From assembly GCA_035760965.1 (NCBI GenBank), contig DASTRY010000035.1, positions 124,001-188,000 on the forward strand: a stretch of DNA of 64,000 nt, given 5' to 3'. The position numbers and the translations under genes are program-made. The notes under the pieces are model-generated. The model made no database searches. It saw nothing but the letters and a program-made list of their open reading frames with translations, and was not told the DNA's origin. The DNA is from JADGHX01 sp035760965. GTDB lineage: Bacteria; Pseudomonadota; Gammaproteobacteria; Steroidobacterales; Steroidobacteraceae. Of this stretch, positions 49,703 through 59,095 are shown in pieces (position 1 is the stretch's first letter; every line of letters starts with the position of its first letter).

Positions 49703-50695
49703 ATGAAGCTTGCCACCCTGCGTGATGGCACGCCCGACGGCCGGCTCGTGGTGGTCTCCCGCGATCTGCAACGGGCCGTCGCGGCGACCGAAATTGCGAG
49801 CAGCCTGCGGGCGGCCCTGGAGACGTGGTCCGAAAGCGAGCCGCGCCTCGCGGCCCTCGCGGAGGCGCTCGAGCGTGGCCGTGTCGAGGGCATGTTCCAC
49901 TTTGAGCCGGCGAATGCAGCGGCCCCGTTGCCGCGCACCTGGCAGTGGCTGGACGGGTCCGCATTCCACAGTCACGGGGATCTGATGGAGCGCGCCTTCA
50001 AGCATGCACCCATCGAAGGCAAGCTGACGCGGCCCCTGATGTATCAGGGCGGATCGGACGACTTCCTCGGACCGACGCAGGACATGCCGTTGCCGTCCGA
50101 GGCGGACGGGATCGACTTCGAGGCCGAAGTGGCCGTGGTGCTGGATCGCGTGCCGATGGGGACTCCGGCGGCCGAGGCGCTGAGTCACGTCAAGCTCGTC
50201 ATGCTCGCGAACGATGCGAGCCTGCGCTCGCTCGCGATCGTGGAGATGAAGACCGGCTTCGGCTGGATTCATGCGAAGCCGGCCACGAGCTTCAGCCCGG
50301 TCGCGGTGACGCCCGACGAGCTCGGGCCGGCGTGGCAGAACGGGCGGGTCGCGTTGCCGATCCGGGTTTCCTGGAACGATCGCGAGTTCGGCCACCCCGA
50401 CGCCGGCGCCATGGGCTTCGGGTTTCACGAGCTGATCGCGCACGCGGCGTATTCGCGCAATCTCAGCGCCGGGACGATCATCGGTTCGGGCACCGTCTCC
50501 AATGCGGCCTATCGCGAGGTGGGTTCGGCATGTATCGCCGAGCGGCGCGCCATCGAGATGGCGGAGCAGGGCTCCGCGGTGACCGAGTACATGCGCTTCG
50601 GTGATCGCGTTCGCATCGAGATGCTCGATGCACAAGGGCGCAGCATCTTCGGCGCGATCGATCAGCGAGTCGTGCCGGCCCGCGCGACGCGCTGA
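49703..50695 (+). CDS. Fumarylacetoacetate hydrolase (FAH) family protein
   Basis: 330 aa. The catalytic fold's metal ligands are visible as the two Glu of IDFEAEVAVVL (about 138-148) and the Asp of LANDASLRS (about 169-177); the closing segment SAGTIIGSGTVSN fits fumarylacetoacetase-type C-C hydrolases. The N-terminal 90 residues form the small domain seen in full-length FAH-like enzymes. Such enzymes hydrolyse beta-diketo acids left by aromatic ring cleavage. The gene stands divergent to the cyclase/LysR pair and convergent with an FAD monooxygenase (nine-base gap). Exact substrate is not readable. Confidence 0.88.
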   Translation: MKLATLRDGTPDGRLVVVSRDLQRAVAATEIASSLRAALETWSESEPRLAALAEALERGRVEGMFHFEPANAAAPLPRTWQWLDGSAFHSHGDLMERAFKHAPIEGKLTRPLMYQGGSDDFLGPTQDMPLPSEADGIDFEAEVAVVLDRVPMGTPAAEALSHVKLVMLANDASLRSLAIVEMKTGFGWIHAKPATSFSPVAVTPDELGPAWQNGRVALPIRVSWNDREFGHPDAGAMGFGFHELIAHAAYSRNLSAGTIIGSGTVSNAAYREVGSACIAERRAIEMAEQGSAVTEYMRFGDRVRIEMLDAQGRSIFGAIDQRVVPARATR

Positions 50696-50704
50696 AGCGG
50701 TCGC

Positions 50705-51823
50705 TCAGATCGCGGCCGCCAGTGCGCCGGTCGATTCCCGCATCAGCTGCTCGTGTTCCTGGGGCGAGCCACCCCCTTGCTCGATCTCTCCGAGACGCAC
50801 GGAGCTCTCGACGACCAGGCGGCACCGCTCGTACCGCCGTTCCGTGAAGCGATGAAGGGCCTCTTCGCAGGAGCTTGCGCGCTCGAGCTCTTCGGCGAGC
50901 ACGAGGGCGTCTTCCACCGCGAGTCCGGCGCCCGAGGCGAGATGCGGAGTCGTCGCGTGCGCCGCATCCCCGAGCAGCACCGCGCGGCCGCGATGCCAGG
51001 GCCGCGGCATCATGAGCGCGAACAGCGGCCGGTAGACGATCCTCGAATCCGCGCCGAGCCCATCACGAATCGCGGCGACCGGACCCGTGAATTCGGCCAG
51101 CGCCTTGCGCAGCAGCTCCGGCCAGCGCGCGGCGTCGATGTGCTCCGGCGTTGCGCGTGTTTCGAGGAAGAACAAATACATTTCGTCTTTCGATACGGGC
51201 ACGATTCCGGCCTTGATCTGCCGGCCGATATACATCGCCGCGCGACGGATCGAAGCAGGGCGGGGAACGACTGCGCGCCAGCATACCTGACCGGTGTAGC
51301 GCGGCTGCGGCGCGTCCGGGAACAGGGTCGTGCGCACCTTCGAGTTGATGCCGTCGGCGCCGAGCACGAGATCGTAGCGTCGCGCTGTGCCATCGGTCAT
51401 GGCCACTGCGACATCGTCATCGGCGCACACCAAGGACGAGAAGGTCGTGCCGAGCCGCACGTTGACACCCGCGGCGCGCGTCGCTTCGGCCAGGATGCGC
51501 GCGAGCACGGGGCGTACGATGCCCGCGCTCGCCGCAATCGTGGAGCCCGCCGCGGGCAGCGCGGGAATCGACGCGAGCGGCGTCCCGTTGGCGAGGAACA
51601 GATCGAGGCCGTCGGATGCCGCGCCTTGCGAGAGAATCGCGTCCACCACACCGATCCGCTGGAAGGCGCGCAGGCTCGGTGCGCTGATCGTGATGCCCGC
51701 GCCATACACGCGCCATTCGGGATCCACCTCGATGAGATCGACCTCGATGCCCCGCTTGCGCAGCTCGATGGCCGCGCACATTCCGGCGATGCCGCCGCCG
51801 ATGACGAGCACGCTTCTTACCAT
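50705..51823 (-). CDS. FAD-dependent monooxygenase (salicylate hydroxylase-like)
   Basis: 372 aa. N-terminal Rossmann motif VIGGGIAGMCAAIEL (GxGxxG), the DG motif LVLGADGINSKVR (about 154-166), and the FAD-ribityl GD motif RAVLLGDAAHATTPHLASGA (about 280-299). This order defines the group A flavoprotein hydroxylases that insert one oxygen into aromatic rings using NAD(P)H. Length matches the single-component hydroxylases. AGGAG lies 13 bases before the ATG. It is divergent from the amidohydrolase/dioxygenase operon, so hydroxylation before ring cleavage is a natural role. It could also act on a non-aromatic enol. Confidence 0.88.
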   Translation of the reverse strand: MVRSVLVIGGGIAGMCAAIELRKRGIEVDLIEVDPEWRVYGAGITISAPSLRAFQRIGVVDAILSQGAASDGLDLFLANGTPLASIPALPAAGSTIAASAGIVRPVLARILAEATRAAGVNVRLGTTFSSLVCADDDVAVAMTDGTARRYDLVLGADGINSKVRTTLFPDAPQPRYTGQVCWRAVVPRPASIRRAAMYIGRQIKAGIVPVSKDEMYLFFLETRATPEHIDAARWPELLRKALAEFTGPVAAIRDGLGADSRIVYRPLFALMMPRPWHRGRAVLLGDAAHATTPHLASGAGLAVEDALVLAEELERASSCEEALHRFTERRYERCRLVVESSVRLGEIEQGGGSPQEHEQLMRESTGALAAAI

Positions 51824-52003
51824 ACTGGAACCAATCTCCTCGCGATGTCGGCGCGCCCGCTAGTCTGCGCGCGACTGGCGACGTCGTCCATGCCTGCGGT
51901 AGCGTCATCGCATTGCTCGCGGACATGGCTCGCATGGATAGAACCGATTTCTGCGAAGCGAGCAGGCTAAATAGAATTCCATCGTGATCAACGCGAGTCG
52001 CTC
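51824..52003. promoter_or_regulatory. Divergent intergenic region between monooxygenase and amidohydrolase genes
   Basis: 180 bases that must hold both promoters. On the + strand an AT-rich patch ctaaatagaat near 51967-51977 could serve as a -10 region for the amidohydrolase gene. I found no convincing -35 partner or operator palindrome. Confidence 0.3.
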
Positions 52004-53095
52004 ATGACCCTGCATTTCTGCGCGCCTCATCGCGTCCCGATCCGTTCGCCGGAGCGCGTCGACCGCGTCGGCGGCAGAAGGCGGGACCGCCACCTCGTCG
52101 TCGACTTTCACTGTCACGTGCTGACGCTCGCGGCGGAGGCGCTCGTCGCCGATCGCGCCGAGAAGCGGTCCGAGCCGGCGCTGATGCTCGCGGCCATCGG
52201 TGCGGACTCGCTCGCGCACAACAATGCCGTGATGCTGCCGCAGGCGTTCCCGAAGCTCACGCGCGTGGCGGAGCGTCTCGCCGATATGGACGCCATGGGC
52301 GTCGACATTCAGGTGATCAGTCCCTCGCCCTCGCAGTATTACTACTGGGCCGATCCCGATCTCGCGAGGCAGCTGGTCCGGACGCAAAACGAAGACATCG
52401 CGCAGACCTGTGCGCAATATCCCGATCGGCTCGTCGGTCTTGGAACCGTGGCGCTTCAGCATCCGTCCCTCGCTGCCGAGCAGCTGAGCGATGCAGTGAA
52501 GCGGCTCGGCCTCAAGGGCGTCGAGATCTCGACCGCGGTGAACGACCTGGAGCTCGCCGCGCGCGAGCTCGCGCCGTTCTGGTCCGCGGCCGAGGAGCTG
52601 GGCGCCATCGTCTTCATCCATCCATTCGGGACGACTCTGGGTCGGCGCGTGAGCACGTACTATCTCAACAACATCATCGGGCAGCCGCTCGAGACGACGA
52701 TCGCGCTGTCGCATCTGATCTTCGGTGGGGTGCTGGACCGCTATCCCGGCCTGAAGATCGTCGCGGCTCACGGCGGCGGCTATCTGCCGAGCTATTGCGG
52801 CCGCTCGAACCACGGCTACGAGGTACGGCCCGAGGCGCGGATGCATGCATCCCGTCGTCCCGTCGAATATCTGCGGCGTATCTGGTTCGATACGCTCGTG
52901 TACGAACCCCAAGCGCTGCGCCATCTCGTGGACGTCGTGGGCGCTTCGCAACTCGTCGTTGGGACCGACTATCCGTTCGACATGGGGCACGACGACCCGC
53001 GAGGGCTGCTGGCGGCCACCGCGGGCCTGAGCGACGAGGAACGCGCCGCCATCCTCGGCGGGAATGCGCTCTCTATTCTGGGTATGAATGCATGA
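52004..53095 (+). CDS. Amidohydrolase of the ACMSD/resorcylate decarboxylase superfamily
   Basis: 363 aa. Metal motif VVDFHCHVL at about 32-40 (HxH), then IVFIHPFGTT, IVAAHGGGYLP and GTDYPFDMG, the order seen in amidohydrolase-2 enzymes. These Zn enzymes include aminocarboxymuconate-semialdehyde, gamma-resorcylate and vanillate-type decarboxylases and some lactone hydrolases. The first 30 residues are Arg-rich and outside the family core, so the true start may be later, though no better start codon is obvious. Its stop overlaps the next gene's ATG (ATGA), tying it to a ring-cleavage-type dioxygenase and an FAH hydrolase. Confidence 0.85.
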   Translation: MTLHFCAPHRVPIRSPERVDRVGGRRRDRHLVVDFHCHVLTLAAEALVADRAEKRSEPALMLAAIGADSLAHNNAVMLPQAFPKLTRVAERLADMDAMGVDIQVISPSPSQYYYWADPDLARQLVRTQNEDIAQTCAQYPDRLVGLGTVALQHPSLAAEQLSDAVKRLGLKGVEISTAVNDLELAARELAPFWSAAEELGAIVFIHPFGTTLGRRVSTYYLNNIIGQPLETTIALSHLIFGGVLDRYPGLKIVAAHGGGYLPSYCGRSNHGYEVRPEARMHASRRPVEYLRRIWFDTLVYEPQALRHLVDVVGASQLVVGTDYPFDMGHDDPRGLLAATAGLSDEERAAILGGNALSILGMNA

Positions 53096-54024
53096 ACATC
53101 GTTGGACCTGACGAGCTCGTATTCGGCGTCGAAGACCTGGATGTGTGCGCGCGCTATCTGCGCGACTACGGACTCGCACCGGCAGAAGACCCGAGCGGCG
53201 CCACGCGCCTGGAGGCGCTCGACGGAACGGCCGTCGTGCTGAGGGCCGCATCCGATCGATCGCTGCCGCCGCCCACCAGCGCCACCTGCTTGCTGCGCGA
53301 GACGATCTACGGCGTGGCCGACGACGCCTCGCTCGACGCGATAGCGGCCGAACTGAGCAAGGATCGCGAAGTCTCACGCGCGCGCGATGGCTCTATCGCA
53401 TGCTTCGACGACATGGGATTTGCGCTGCGCTTCCGGCGCACACGTCGCCGTGCCTACACGGCGCCGCCCGATCTGACCAATGCGCCCGGCCATCCGCCGC
53501 AGCGGCCGCCAAATCAAATAGGTGCACAGCAGGACATGATCGTTGCGCCGCGCACGCTGTCGCATCTCGTGCTGTTCGTTCCGGATGCCGCAAAGGCCGA
53601 GAAGTTCTACGCGCGTCTCGGGTTTCGCACCACGGATCGCTTCACTGGAGTCGGGCCCTTCATGCGCCCGGCAGGGACGCTGGAGCATCACACGCTGTTC
53701 ATGATCCAGACGCCGGCCTTCCTGAAGGGGCTCGAGCATTTCACGTTCCACGTGGGGAGCGTCACCGAGCTGATGCTGGCGGGCGCGCGTTTCGAGGCCA
53801 AAGGCTACGAGACGTTCTGGGGGCCAGGCCGGCACGTGTTCGGCTCCAATTGGTTCTGGTATTTCAACAGCCCGCTCGGCTGTCACGTCGAGTACGACGC
53901 GGACATGGACCTGCACGACGACAGCTGGGTGCCGCGCGAAGCGCCGGCCACCGCGGATAGCTCGCAGCTGTTCCTGCTCTCGAATCGCAAGAAGTGGTTT
54001 CCATCCGGAGCGCCGCCGAAGTGA
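53092..54024 (+). CDS. Vicinal-oxygen-chelate (glyoxalase/extradiol dioxygenase-like) protein
   Basis: 310 aa from ATG 53092. Two VOC halves. The first (about 1-125) is short of clear metal ligands. The second (about 155-290) has HLVLFVPDAAKAEKFYARLG, LEHFTFHVG and PLGCHVEYDADMD, giving candidate His, His and Glu ligands. The two-half layout fits type I extradiol catechol dioxygenases, and the neighbours (decarboxylase-like amidohydrolase upstream, FAH hydrolase downstream, both coupled by four-base overlaps) fit a meta-cleavage pathway. A non-dioxygenase VOC role such as isomerase cannot be excluded. Confidence 0.83.
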   Translation: MNIVGPDELVFGVEDLDVCARYLRDYGLAPAEDPSGATRLEALDGTAVVLRAASDRSLPPPTSATCLLRETIYGVADDASLDAIAAELSKDREVSRARDGSIACFDDMGFALRFRRTRRRAYTAPPDLTNAPGHPPQRPPNQIGAQQDMIVAPRTLSHLVLFVPDAAKAEKFYARLGFRTTDRFTGVGPFMRPAGTLEHHTLFMIQTPAFLKGLEHFTFHVGSVTELMLAGARFEAKGYETFWGPGRHVFGSNWFWYFNSPLGCHVEYDADMDLHDDSWVPREAPATADSSQLFLLSNRKKWFPSGAPPK

Positions 54025-55067
54025 CGCCCGAGCGCTTCGCTCTCGGCACCTTTTCGCGGCCGGCGAGCGCCGCCGCGGATACGCGCTCGTTTCCGGGGGT
54101 CGTGCTCGAAGACCATGTGATCCCGCTGAGCGCACTTGCGCCAGAGCTGCGCGCCGGAGGCGTTCCGGCAACCGCTCTCGAGTCTCTGGCGGGTCTGCTC
54201 GATGACTGGCCGCGCGCGTTCCCGCTGTTGCGGGAGGCGGTGCGGGCGTTGTCGGAAGGCGAGCGCTCGGCGGCCGCCCGAGATCGCATCCCGCTCGCGG
54301 AGCTGTGCGTTCACGCGCCGCTTCCGAAGCCCGGCACGGTCTATTGCTCCGGGGCCAACTACAAGAAGCACGTGGCAGAGCTCATCGTGGCGCATCAGAA
54401 CGATGAGCGGACGCGGGGCATGTCGCGCGACGAAAAGCTCGCGTGGGCCATGGCGCTGATGGATCGCCGCGCGGAGAGCGGAACGCCGTTCATCTTCGTC
54501 AAGCCGCAAAGCAGCGTGACGGGCCCGTACGATGTCATTGCCGTGCCCGACGTTCGCGAGAAGCCGGACTGGGAGCTCGAGCTTGCGGTGGTCATCGGCC
54601 GACGCGCGCGGCGTGTCGCGCGCGCCGCGGCGCTCGACTATGTCGCCGGCTACACGATCGCAAATGACATCACGTTGCGTGAGAAGGTGTTTCGCCGCAA
54701 GACGGACTCGCCGGAGCTGGGCATGGACTTCGTCATCAGCAAGGGTGCGCCGGGCTTCCTGCCGCTCGGGCCGTATCTCGTGCCGTCGGCCTTCGTGCCC
54801 GATCCGCAGCAGCTGCGCCTGACGTTGAAGCTGAACGGTCAGGTGATGCAGGACGAGGAGACGAGCGACATGATCTTCAGCGTCGCCCACCTGATCGAAT
54901 ATCTCTCGGCGGGAGTGGAGTTGCAGCCGGGCGATGTGATCTGTACCGGCTCACCGGCCGGAAACGGCATGCACTACGGGCGATTCATCCAGCACGGCGA
55001 TGTGCTCGAAGGTGCGATCACGGGCCTCGGCGTTCAGCGAAATCGCTGCGTTCTCGAGCAAGAGTGA
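54021..55067 (+). CDS. FAH-family hydrolase/hydratase (second copy)
   Basis: 348 aa using GTG 54021, whose GTGA overlap with the preceding stop matches the coupling style of this operon; an in-frame GTG at 53994 would add nine residues. Core motifs: VYCSGANYKKHVAEL, metal-binding DWELELAVVIG (two Glu), YTIANDITLRE (Asp) and GDVICTGSPAGNG. These are typical of 5-carboxymethyl-2-hydroxymuconate isomerase/decarboxylase and acylpyruvase enzymes that process meta-cleavage products. It differs clearly from the FAH protein at 49703. The last 50 bases overlap the convergent MFS gene. Confidence 0.88.
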   Translation: MTPERFALGTFSRPASAAADTRSFPGVVLEDHVIPLSALAPELRAGGVPATALESLAGLLDDWPRAFPLLREAVRALSEGERSAAARDRIPLAELCVHAPLPKPGTVYCSGANYKKHVAELIVAHQNDERTRGMSRDEKLAWAMALMDRRAESGTPFIFVKPQSSVTGPYDVIAVPDVREKPDWELELAVVIGRRARRVARAAALDYVAGYTIANDITLREKVFRRKTDSPELGMDFVISKGAPGFLPLGPYLVPSAFVPDPQQLRLTLKLNGQVMQDEETSDMIFSVAHLIEYLSAGVELQPGDVICTGSPAGNGMHYGRFIQHGDVLEGAITGLGVQRNRCVLEQE

Positions 55068-56280
55068 GCTCCGCGTTGGCGGGCGAGCCGAGCCTCGCGC
55101 CATAGGCCGGCAACATGAGAAATCCCGCGCAGGCCGCGATGAGTCCCGCGACGCTGATGACGAGCGAGAGCGCATAGGTGCCCGTCGCGTCTCGCAGCGC
55201 GCCGACCCAGAGCGGGCCGAGACCCGAAGCGAAGATGAATGCGCCATACAGCCAGCCATAAACGCGCCCGAATTCCGCGAGGCCGAAATAGCGCGTGACC
55301 AGGAAGCCCATGAGGTCGAGCTCGGCACCCATGGCAAAACCCAGCGCAATGGCGGTGACGGATGCCGCACCGATCCCGCCGGCCATGAGAGCGATGAAGC
55401 CGCCTGCCGCGATCAGGCAGATCGCGATGGCGATGCGCGGGGCAAACACGCGATCCATGAGGAAGCCTATGACGAGACGGCTGGCGATCACCGCCAAGCC
55501 GATCTCGCTGGCGACGCCGGCTGCCGCCATGGGACTCAGCCCGCCGTCCGTCAGCATCGGAACGAAGTGCGGCAGCAGGCCTGCGAACGACAGCGCCATC
55601 GTCGCGAAGGCCGCCGTCATGATCCAGAAGACGCGCGCGCGAACCCAGCCGGCTTCCGAGCTCGCATCGGTGCGCGCGGCGTTCGAGGAAGGCGCCGCGA
55701 CCGCCGCGCTGCGCGGAACGAGAAGCGCCACGACGAGCGCACCGATTAGGGAGATGAGCGCCAGCGCGAAGAATCCTGCGCGCCAGCCGCGCGCGGCGAT
55801 CACCGACGCGAGCAGCGGCGGAACCATCGCGGCTGAAATGCCGATGCCCGTCATCGTGAGACCGAGGGCAATCCCGCGATTCCTGTCGAACGTCGCGCCG
55901 ATGATCTTCGTGTACGCGATGGGACCGGATGCCGCTCCCAGAAAAGCGACAACCGCCTGCAGCAGCAGGTAAGTGCGCACGGAATGAACGAAGGCGCCGA
56001 GTGAGGCGAACCCGAGCGCGAGCAGCAGCAGTCCGACGATCGCCGGGCGCTTCGGGCCGAAGCGATCGACCGCCCAGCCGACCGGAGGATTCGCCGCGGC
56101 GAGCGCCAGCGTGACGAGCAACACGCCGAACCCGAATTGCGTGCGCGTCAGGCCATAGTCCTGCGAGAGACCCGCGACGAACAGCCCGTTCGTGTAGAGA
56201 AGCAGCGCAGATATTCCTGTCGCGCAGCCAAGTATCGCGCCTGCGAGAGATCTCGTTGCGCGGCGAGCATCTTCTGTCAT
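55018..56280 (-). CDS. Major facilitator superfamily transporter (monocarboxylate/OFA-like)
   Basis: 420 aa, about twelve hydrophobic helices. Family marks are WAVDRFGPKRPAIVGLL between helices 2 and 3, GIALGLTMTGIGISAAMVPP in the first half and GFLMDRVFAPR in the second, as in oxalate/formate antiporters and monocarboxylate carriers. ATG 56280 begins a short cytoplasmic leader before the first helix. A substrate among carboxylates used by the surrounding catabolic genes is likely. It ends inside the 3' end of the FAH gene and is divergent from the TonB receptor gene. Confidence 0.88.
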   Translation of the reverse strand: MTEDARRATRSLAGAILGCATGISALLLYTNGLFVAGLSQDYGLTRTQFGFGVLLVTLALAAANPPVGWAVDRFGPKRPAIVGLLLLALGFASLGAFVHSVRTYLLLQAVVAFLGAASGPIAYTKIIGATFDRNRGIALGLTMTGIGISAAMVPPLLASVIAARGWRAGFFALALISLIGALVVALLVPRSAAVAAPSSNAARTDASSEAGWVRARVFWIMTAAFATMALSFAGLLPHFVPMLTDGGLSPMAAAGVASEIGLAVIASRLVIGFLMDRVFAPRIAIAICLIAAGGFIALMAGGIGAASVTAIALGFAMGAELDLMGFLVTRYFGLAEFGRVYGWLYGAFIFASGLGPLWVGALRDATGTYALSLVISVAGLIAACAGFLMLPAYGARLGSPANAELTLARERSDFAERRGP

Positions 56281-56475
56281 GTCGCACACGCTACCGCGCG
56301 CGTGGCAGCGAGGGAAATGGCCTCTCGCGATCCGATGCATCGATCGCGTCGATGTCACGTAACGCTGCAGACGATTTCTAATTCGAGGCAGAGGGAACTT
56401 ATGCTTCCGCGCGCCGCGACTCCGTCGGTACAAGACTTTGCGCGGCGCGTAGCCAAATGGAGTGGAGGGGGGAAG
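56281..56475. promoter_or_regulatory. Divergent intergenic region, MFS gene / TonB receptor gene
   Basis: 195 bases. A ten-base palindrome CGATGCATCG sits at 56333-56342 and could be an operator. Two ribosome-binding-like sequences precede in-frame ATGs of the receptor: AGAGGGA before 56401 and GGAGG before 56476. The region between the two ATGs may therefore be coding if the upstream start is used. Confidence 0.35.
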
Positions 56476-59094
56476 ATGCGAAACGGTCTCGCGTTGATGG
56501 CGCCCTGTGCGCTCGGGGCATTGATGGGATCTAGCGACGCCTTGTCCCAGGAGGGCAGCGTAACGCTGGAAGAAATCACAGTGACGGCGACTCGGGTGAG
56601 CGACACCGTCAATCGCGTTCCGCTTGCGATCAGTGCGCAAACCCAGCGCGCGCTCGATCAGCAAGGCATTCGTACCATCGCCGATCTCGAAGCCACGGTG
56701 CCGAGCCTGCGATTGACCGGTCAGGAAGGATCGGGGCTCGCCACCATTTCGATACGCGGCATCCGCCAGACGAGCGCAACTGCGGCGACGACCGGTTTCT
56801 ATCTCGATGAGACCGCGCTGCAGAAGCGCGCCGCAGCCGGCTTCGCCTCGCAGAACGGCACTCCCGTGCCGCCGCTCTTCGACCTCGAACGCATCGAGGT
56901 GCTGCGCGGCCCGCAAGGAACACTGTTCGGCGGCGGCTCCGAAGGCGGCACGATCCGCTACATCCAGCCCGAGCCGGGGCTCACGAGCTATTCGAGCTAT
57001 GCGCGCGCGCAGTGGATGCAAACGAAGGATGGCGATCCGAGCTACGAGGCGGGCGGGGCGGTCGGCGGTCCGATCATCGAAGACAAGCTCGGCTTTCGCG
57101 CAAGCGTATTCAGCCGCAAGACCGGCGGCTACATCGATCTCACCGACTATCGCAACGGTCGGGTGTATCAGGAGAACGCGAACGACGACCGCATTCGCAT
57201 GGGACGTCTCGCGTTCGCGTGGGCACCGTCGAAAGACAGCAAGCTGACGCTGTCTTACTTCGCCTCGCACGACGAGACGGCAAGTCTCGGCAACGCGTAC
57301 AACCTCGACATTCCCGGAACCCTCATCGTTCCGAGTCTCTGCTTCGACGTCGCGGCCGCAACGGCACTGCCGGTCGGGCATCCCGGCCGCGCAATACCTC
57401 AGCCCTTTGCGGCGGGTCCCGCGTGCGCCGGCCGCGCCGGCGAGGCGGGTGTGTACATAACGCAGCCCTACACCGTGGGCCCGCTGGATCTCGACCGGTT
57501 CCAGTCGCTGGTGCTCGGACCCACGCCGACCGAAAGCTCGCTGCAGGTTGCGAGCCTGAACGGGCAGTGGAACATCAATGACAATCTGCAGCTCACCGCG
57601 ATCACCTCTTACATCACTGATCTGACGCGGGGTCAGAGCCCGCAGAACTTCCACCAGGGGTTCGTCAGCTACGCTGCCGCAGGTGGCGCGAGCTACGTCG
57701 TGCCGGGTTCGCCGCCCGTCTTCATCCCGGGCGGCGTCCTGCTGAACCCGAACATCACCGGCACGCCGAACGGTCTCGGTCTCGGCGCCTACATCGAGAC
57801 CAACACGCGCAACGCGCGCAACGGCCTCTCGCAAGAGATTCGCCTTGCGTCGTCCGCGGACAAGACGTTCAGCTATGTGGTCGGCGCGTACTTCGCGCGC
57901 ACCAATGCCGTCGTGAGCCAGCGCGCAGATGCTTCGGACCTCGGCTTCATCCAGATGACCGGGCTCAGCATCCAGCAGCGCTTCGGCGTGCCGAACCCGG
58001 GCTTCTTCGCCCAGATCCACGAAACCGACAAGGACAAGGAGATCGCGGGCTTCGGCAATCTCACCGTCAAGCTGGGCGAGCGCTGGCGCGTGATCGGCGG
58101 CGTGCGCGTGACGCACATCAAGACGGACTTCGATCAGGCGAACTACGGGCCGAACGGCTTCAATCTCGCGCCTTCTCTCGCCGACGGCACGCTCGTCGTG
58201 GGCAACATCGCGGAGACGCCGATCACGCCGAAGCTGTCGGTGCAATATCTCTTCAATCCGGACGACTTCCTGTACGCGACGGCCTCGAAGGGCTTCCGCG
58301 CGGGTGGCGTGAACCAGGTGTTCTCGTCCGCGGGGCAGGGGCAGCTCTTCGGGCAATACGGTTTGACGAAGGCGGCTCTGCCGCAAACGTATTCCTCCGA
58401 CACCGTCTGGAACTACGAGCTCGGTGGCAAATTCGGCTTCCTCGAGGGTCGTGCGCAAGTGAACGCAGCCATTTACGAGCTGCGCTGGAAGAACGTGCAG
58501 ACCAACGTGTTCATCGGCGGCGACGGCTTCGTCGCGAACGTGCCCACGGCGCGCAGCCGCGGCGCCGAGGCCGAAGCGCAATGGCGGCCGGTGCGTGCGC
58601 TCACCCTGAATGCCGCGGCGTCGTACATCAAGGCCGAATACACCTCGACGCTCAAGTATCCGGGTGCGCGCGGGCTCGACCTGTTTGCCGCGCAGGACGG
58701 GCAGAGCTTCGCGCAACCCAAGTGGTCCGCGGACTTCGGCGCGCGTCTCGATTTTCCGCTCGGCGGCGGAGACACCGCGTTCTATGCGCGGCTCGACTAT
58801 CGCTGGCTCGACAAGTTCGATCTGGCGCCGCCGGGCTCGCCGAACTACACGCCGGACTCGAGCACGGTCCCGGAGCAGCAGAATCTCAACCTGCGGCTCG
58901 GGATCGAGCGCAACAGCTTCGACGTCAATCTGTTCGTGAACAATCTGACGGACGAGGACAAGGGCCAGTTGAGCGGCGGCCGCAACGCCTGCACGAACGC
59001 CGATTGCTCGACCTTCCTCAACTACAACATCGTTCGTTCGGTGGCCGCGCCGATTCCGCGGCAGATCGGCGTGCAGGTGGCGTTCCGGTACTGA
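56476..59094 (+). CDS. TonB-dependent outer membrane receptor
   Basis: 872 aa from ATG 56476, where GGAGG lies seven bases upstream and a signal peptide follows at once (MRNGLALMAPCALGALMG, cleavage near SQEGS). An in-frame ATG at 56401 would lengthen the leader by 25 residues. TonB box-like LEEITVTATR near 32-41; plug domain with ISIRGIRQ and RIEVLRGPQGTLFGGGSEGG; then a long beta-barrel with alternating aromatic strands, ending in the terminal aromatic residue of VAFRY. The type resembles receptors of catabolic loci in sphingomonads and relatives, not classical siderophore receptors. One base separates it from the NHL gene, so it heads an operon that should import the pathway substrate. Confidence 0.93.
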   Translation: MRNGLALMAPCALGALMGSSDALSQEGSVTLEEITVTATRVSDTVNRVPLAISAQTQRALDQQGIRTIADLEATVPSLRLTGQEGSGLATISIRGIRQTSATAATTGFYLDETALQKRAAAGFASQNGTPVPPLFDLERIEVLRGPQGTLFGGGSEGGTIRYIQPEPGLTSYSSYARAQWMQTKDGDPSYEAGGAVGGPIIEDKLGFRASVFSRKTGGYIDLTDYRNGRVYQENANDDRIRMGRLAFAWAPSKDSKLTLSYFASHDETASLGNAYNLDIPGTLIVPSLCFDVAAATALPVGHPGRAIPQPFAAGPACAGRAGEAGVYITQPYTVGPLDLDRFQSLVLGPTPTESSLQVASLNGQWNINDNLQLTAITSYITDLTRGQSPQNFHQGFVSYAAAGGASYVVPGSPPVFIPGGVLLNPNITGTPNGLGLGAYIETNTRNARNGLSQEIRLASSADKTFSYVVGAYFARTNAVVSQRADASDLGFIQMTGLSIQQRFGVPNPGFFAQIHETDKDKEIAGFGNLTVKLGERWRVIGGVRVTHIKTDFDQANYGPNGFNLAPSLADGTLVVGNIAETPITPKLSVQYLFNPDDFLYATASKGFRAGGVNQVFSSAGQGQLFGQYGLTKAALPQTYSSDTVWNYELGGKFGFLEGRAQVNAAIYELRWKNVQTNVFIGGDGFVANVPTARSRGAEAEAQWRPVRALTLNAAASYIKAEYTSTLKYPGARGLDLFAAQDGQSFAQPKWSADFGARLDFPLGGGDTAFYARLDYRWLDKFDLAPPGSPNYTPDSSTVPEQQNLNLRLGIERNSFDVNLFVNNLTDEDKGQLSGGRNACTNADCSTFLNYNIVRSVAAPIPRQIGVQVAFRY

Positions 59095-59095
59095 C

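Noticed and set aside
53994..54020. Earlier GTG start (53994) for the second FAH protein
   Set aside because: GTG 54021 makes a GTGA overlap with the preceding stop, the same coupling used elsewhere here; the earlier start would overlap by 31 bases. It is not fully excluded.
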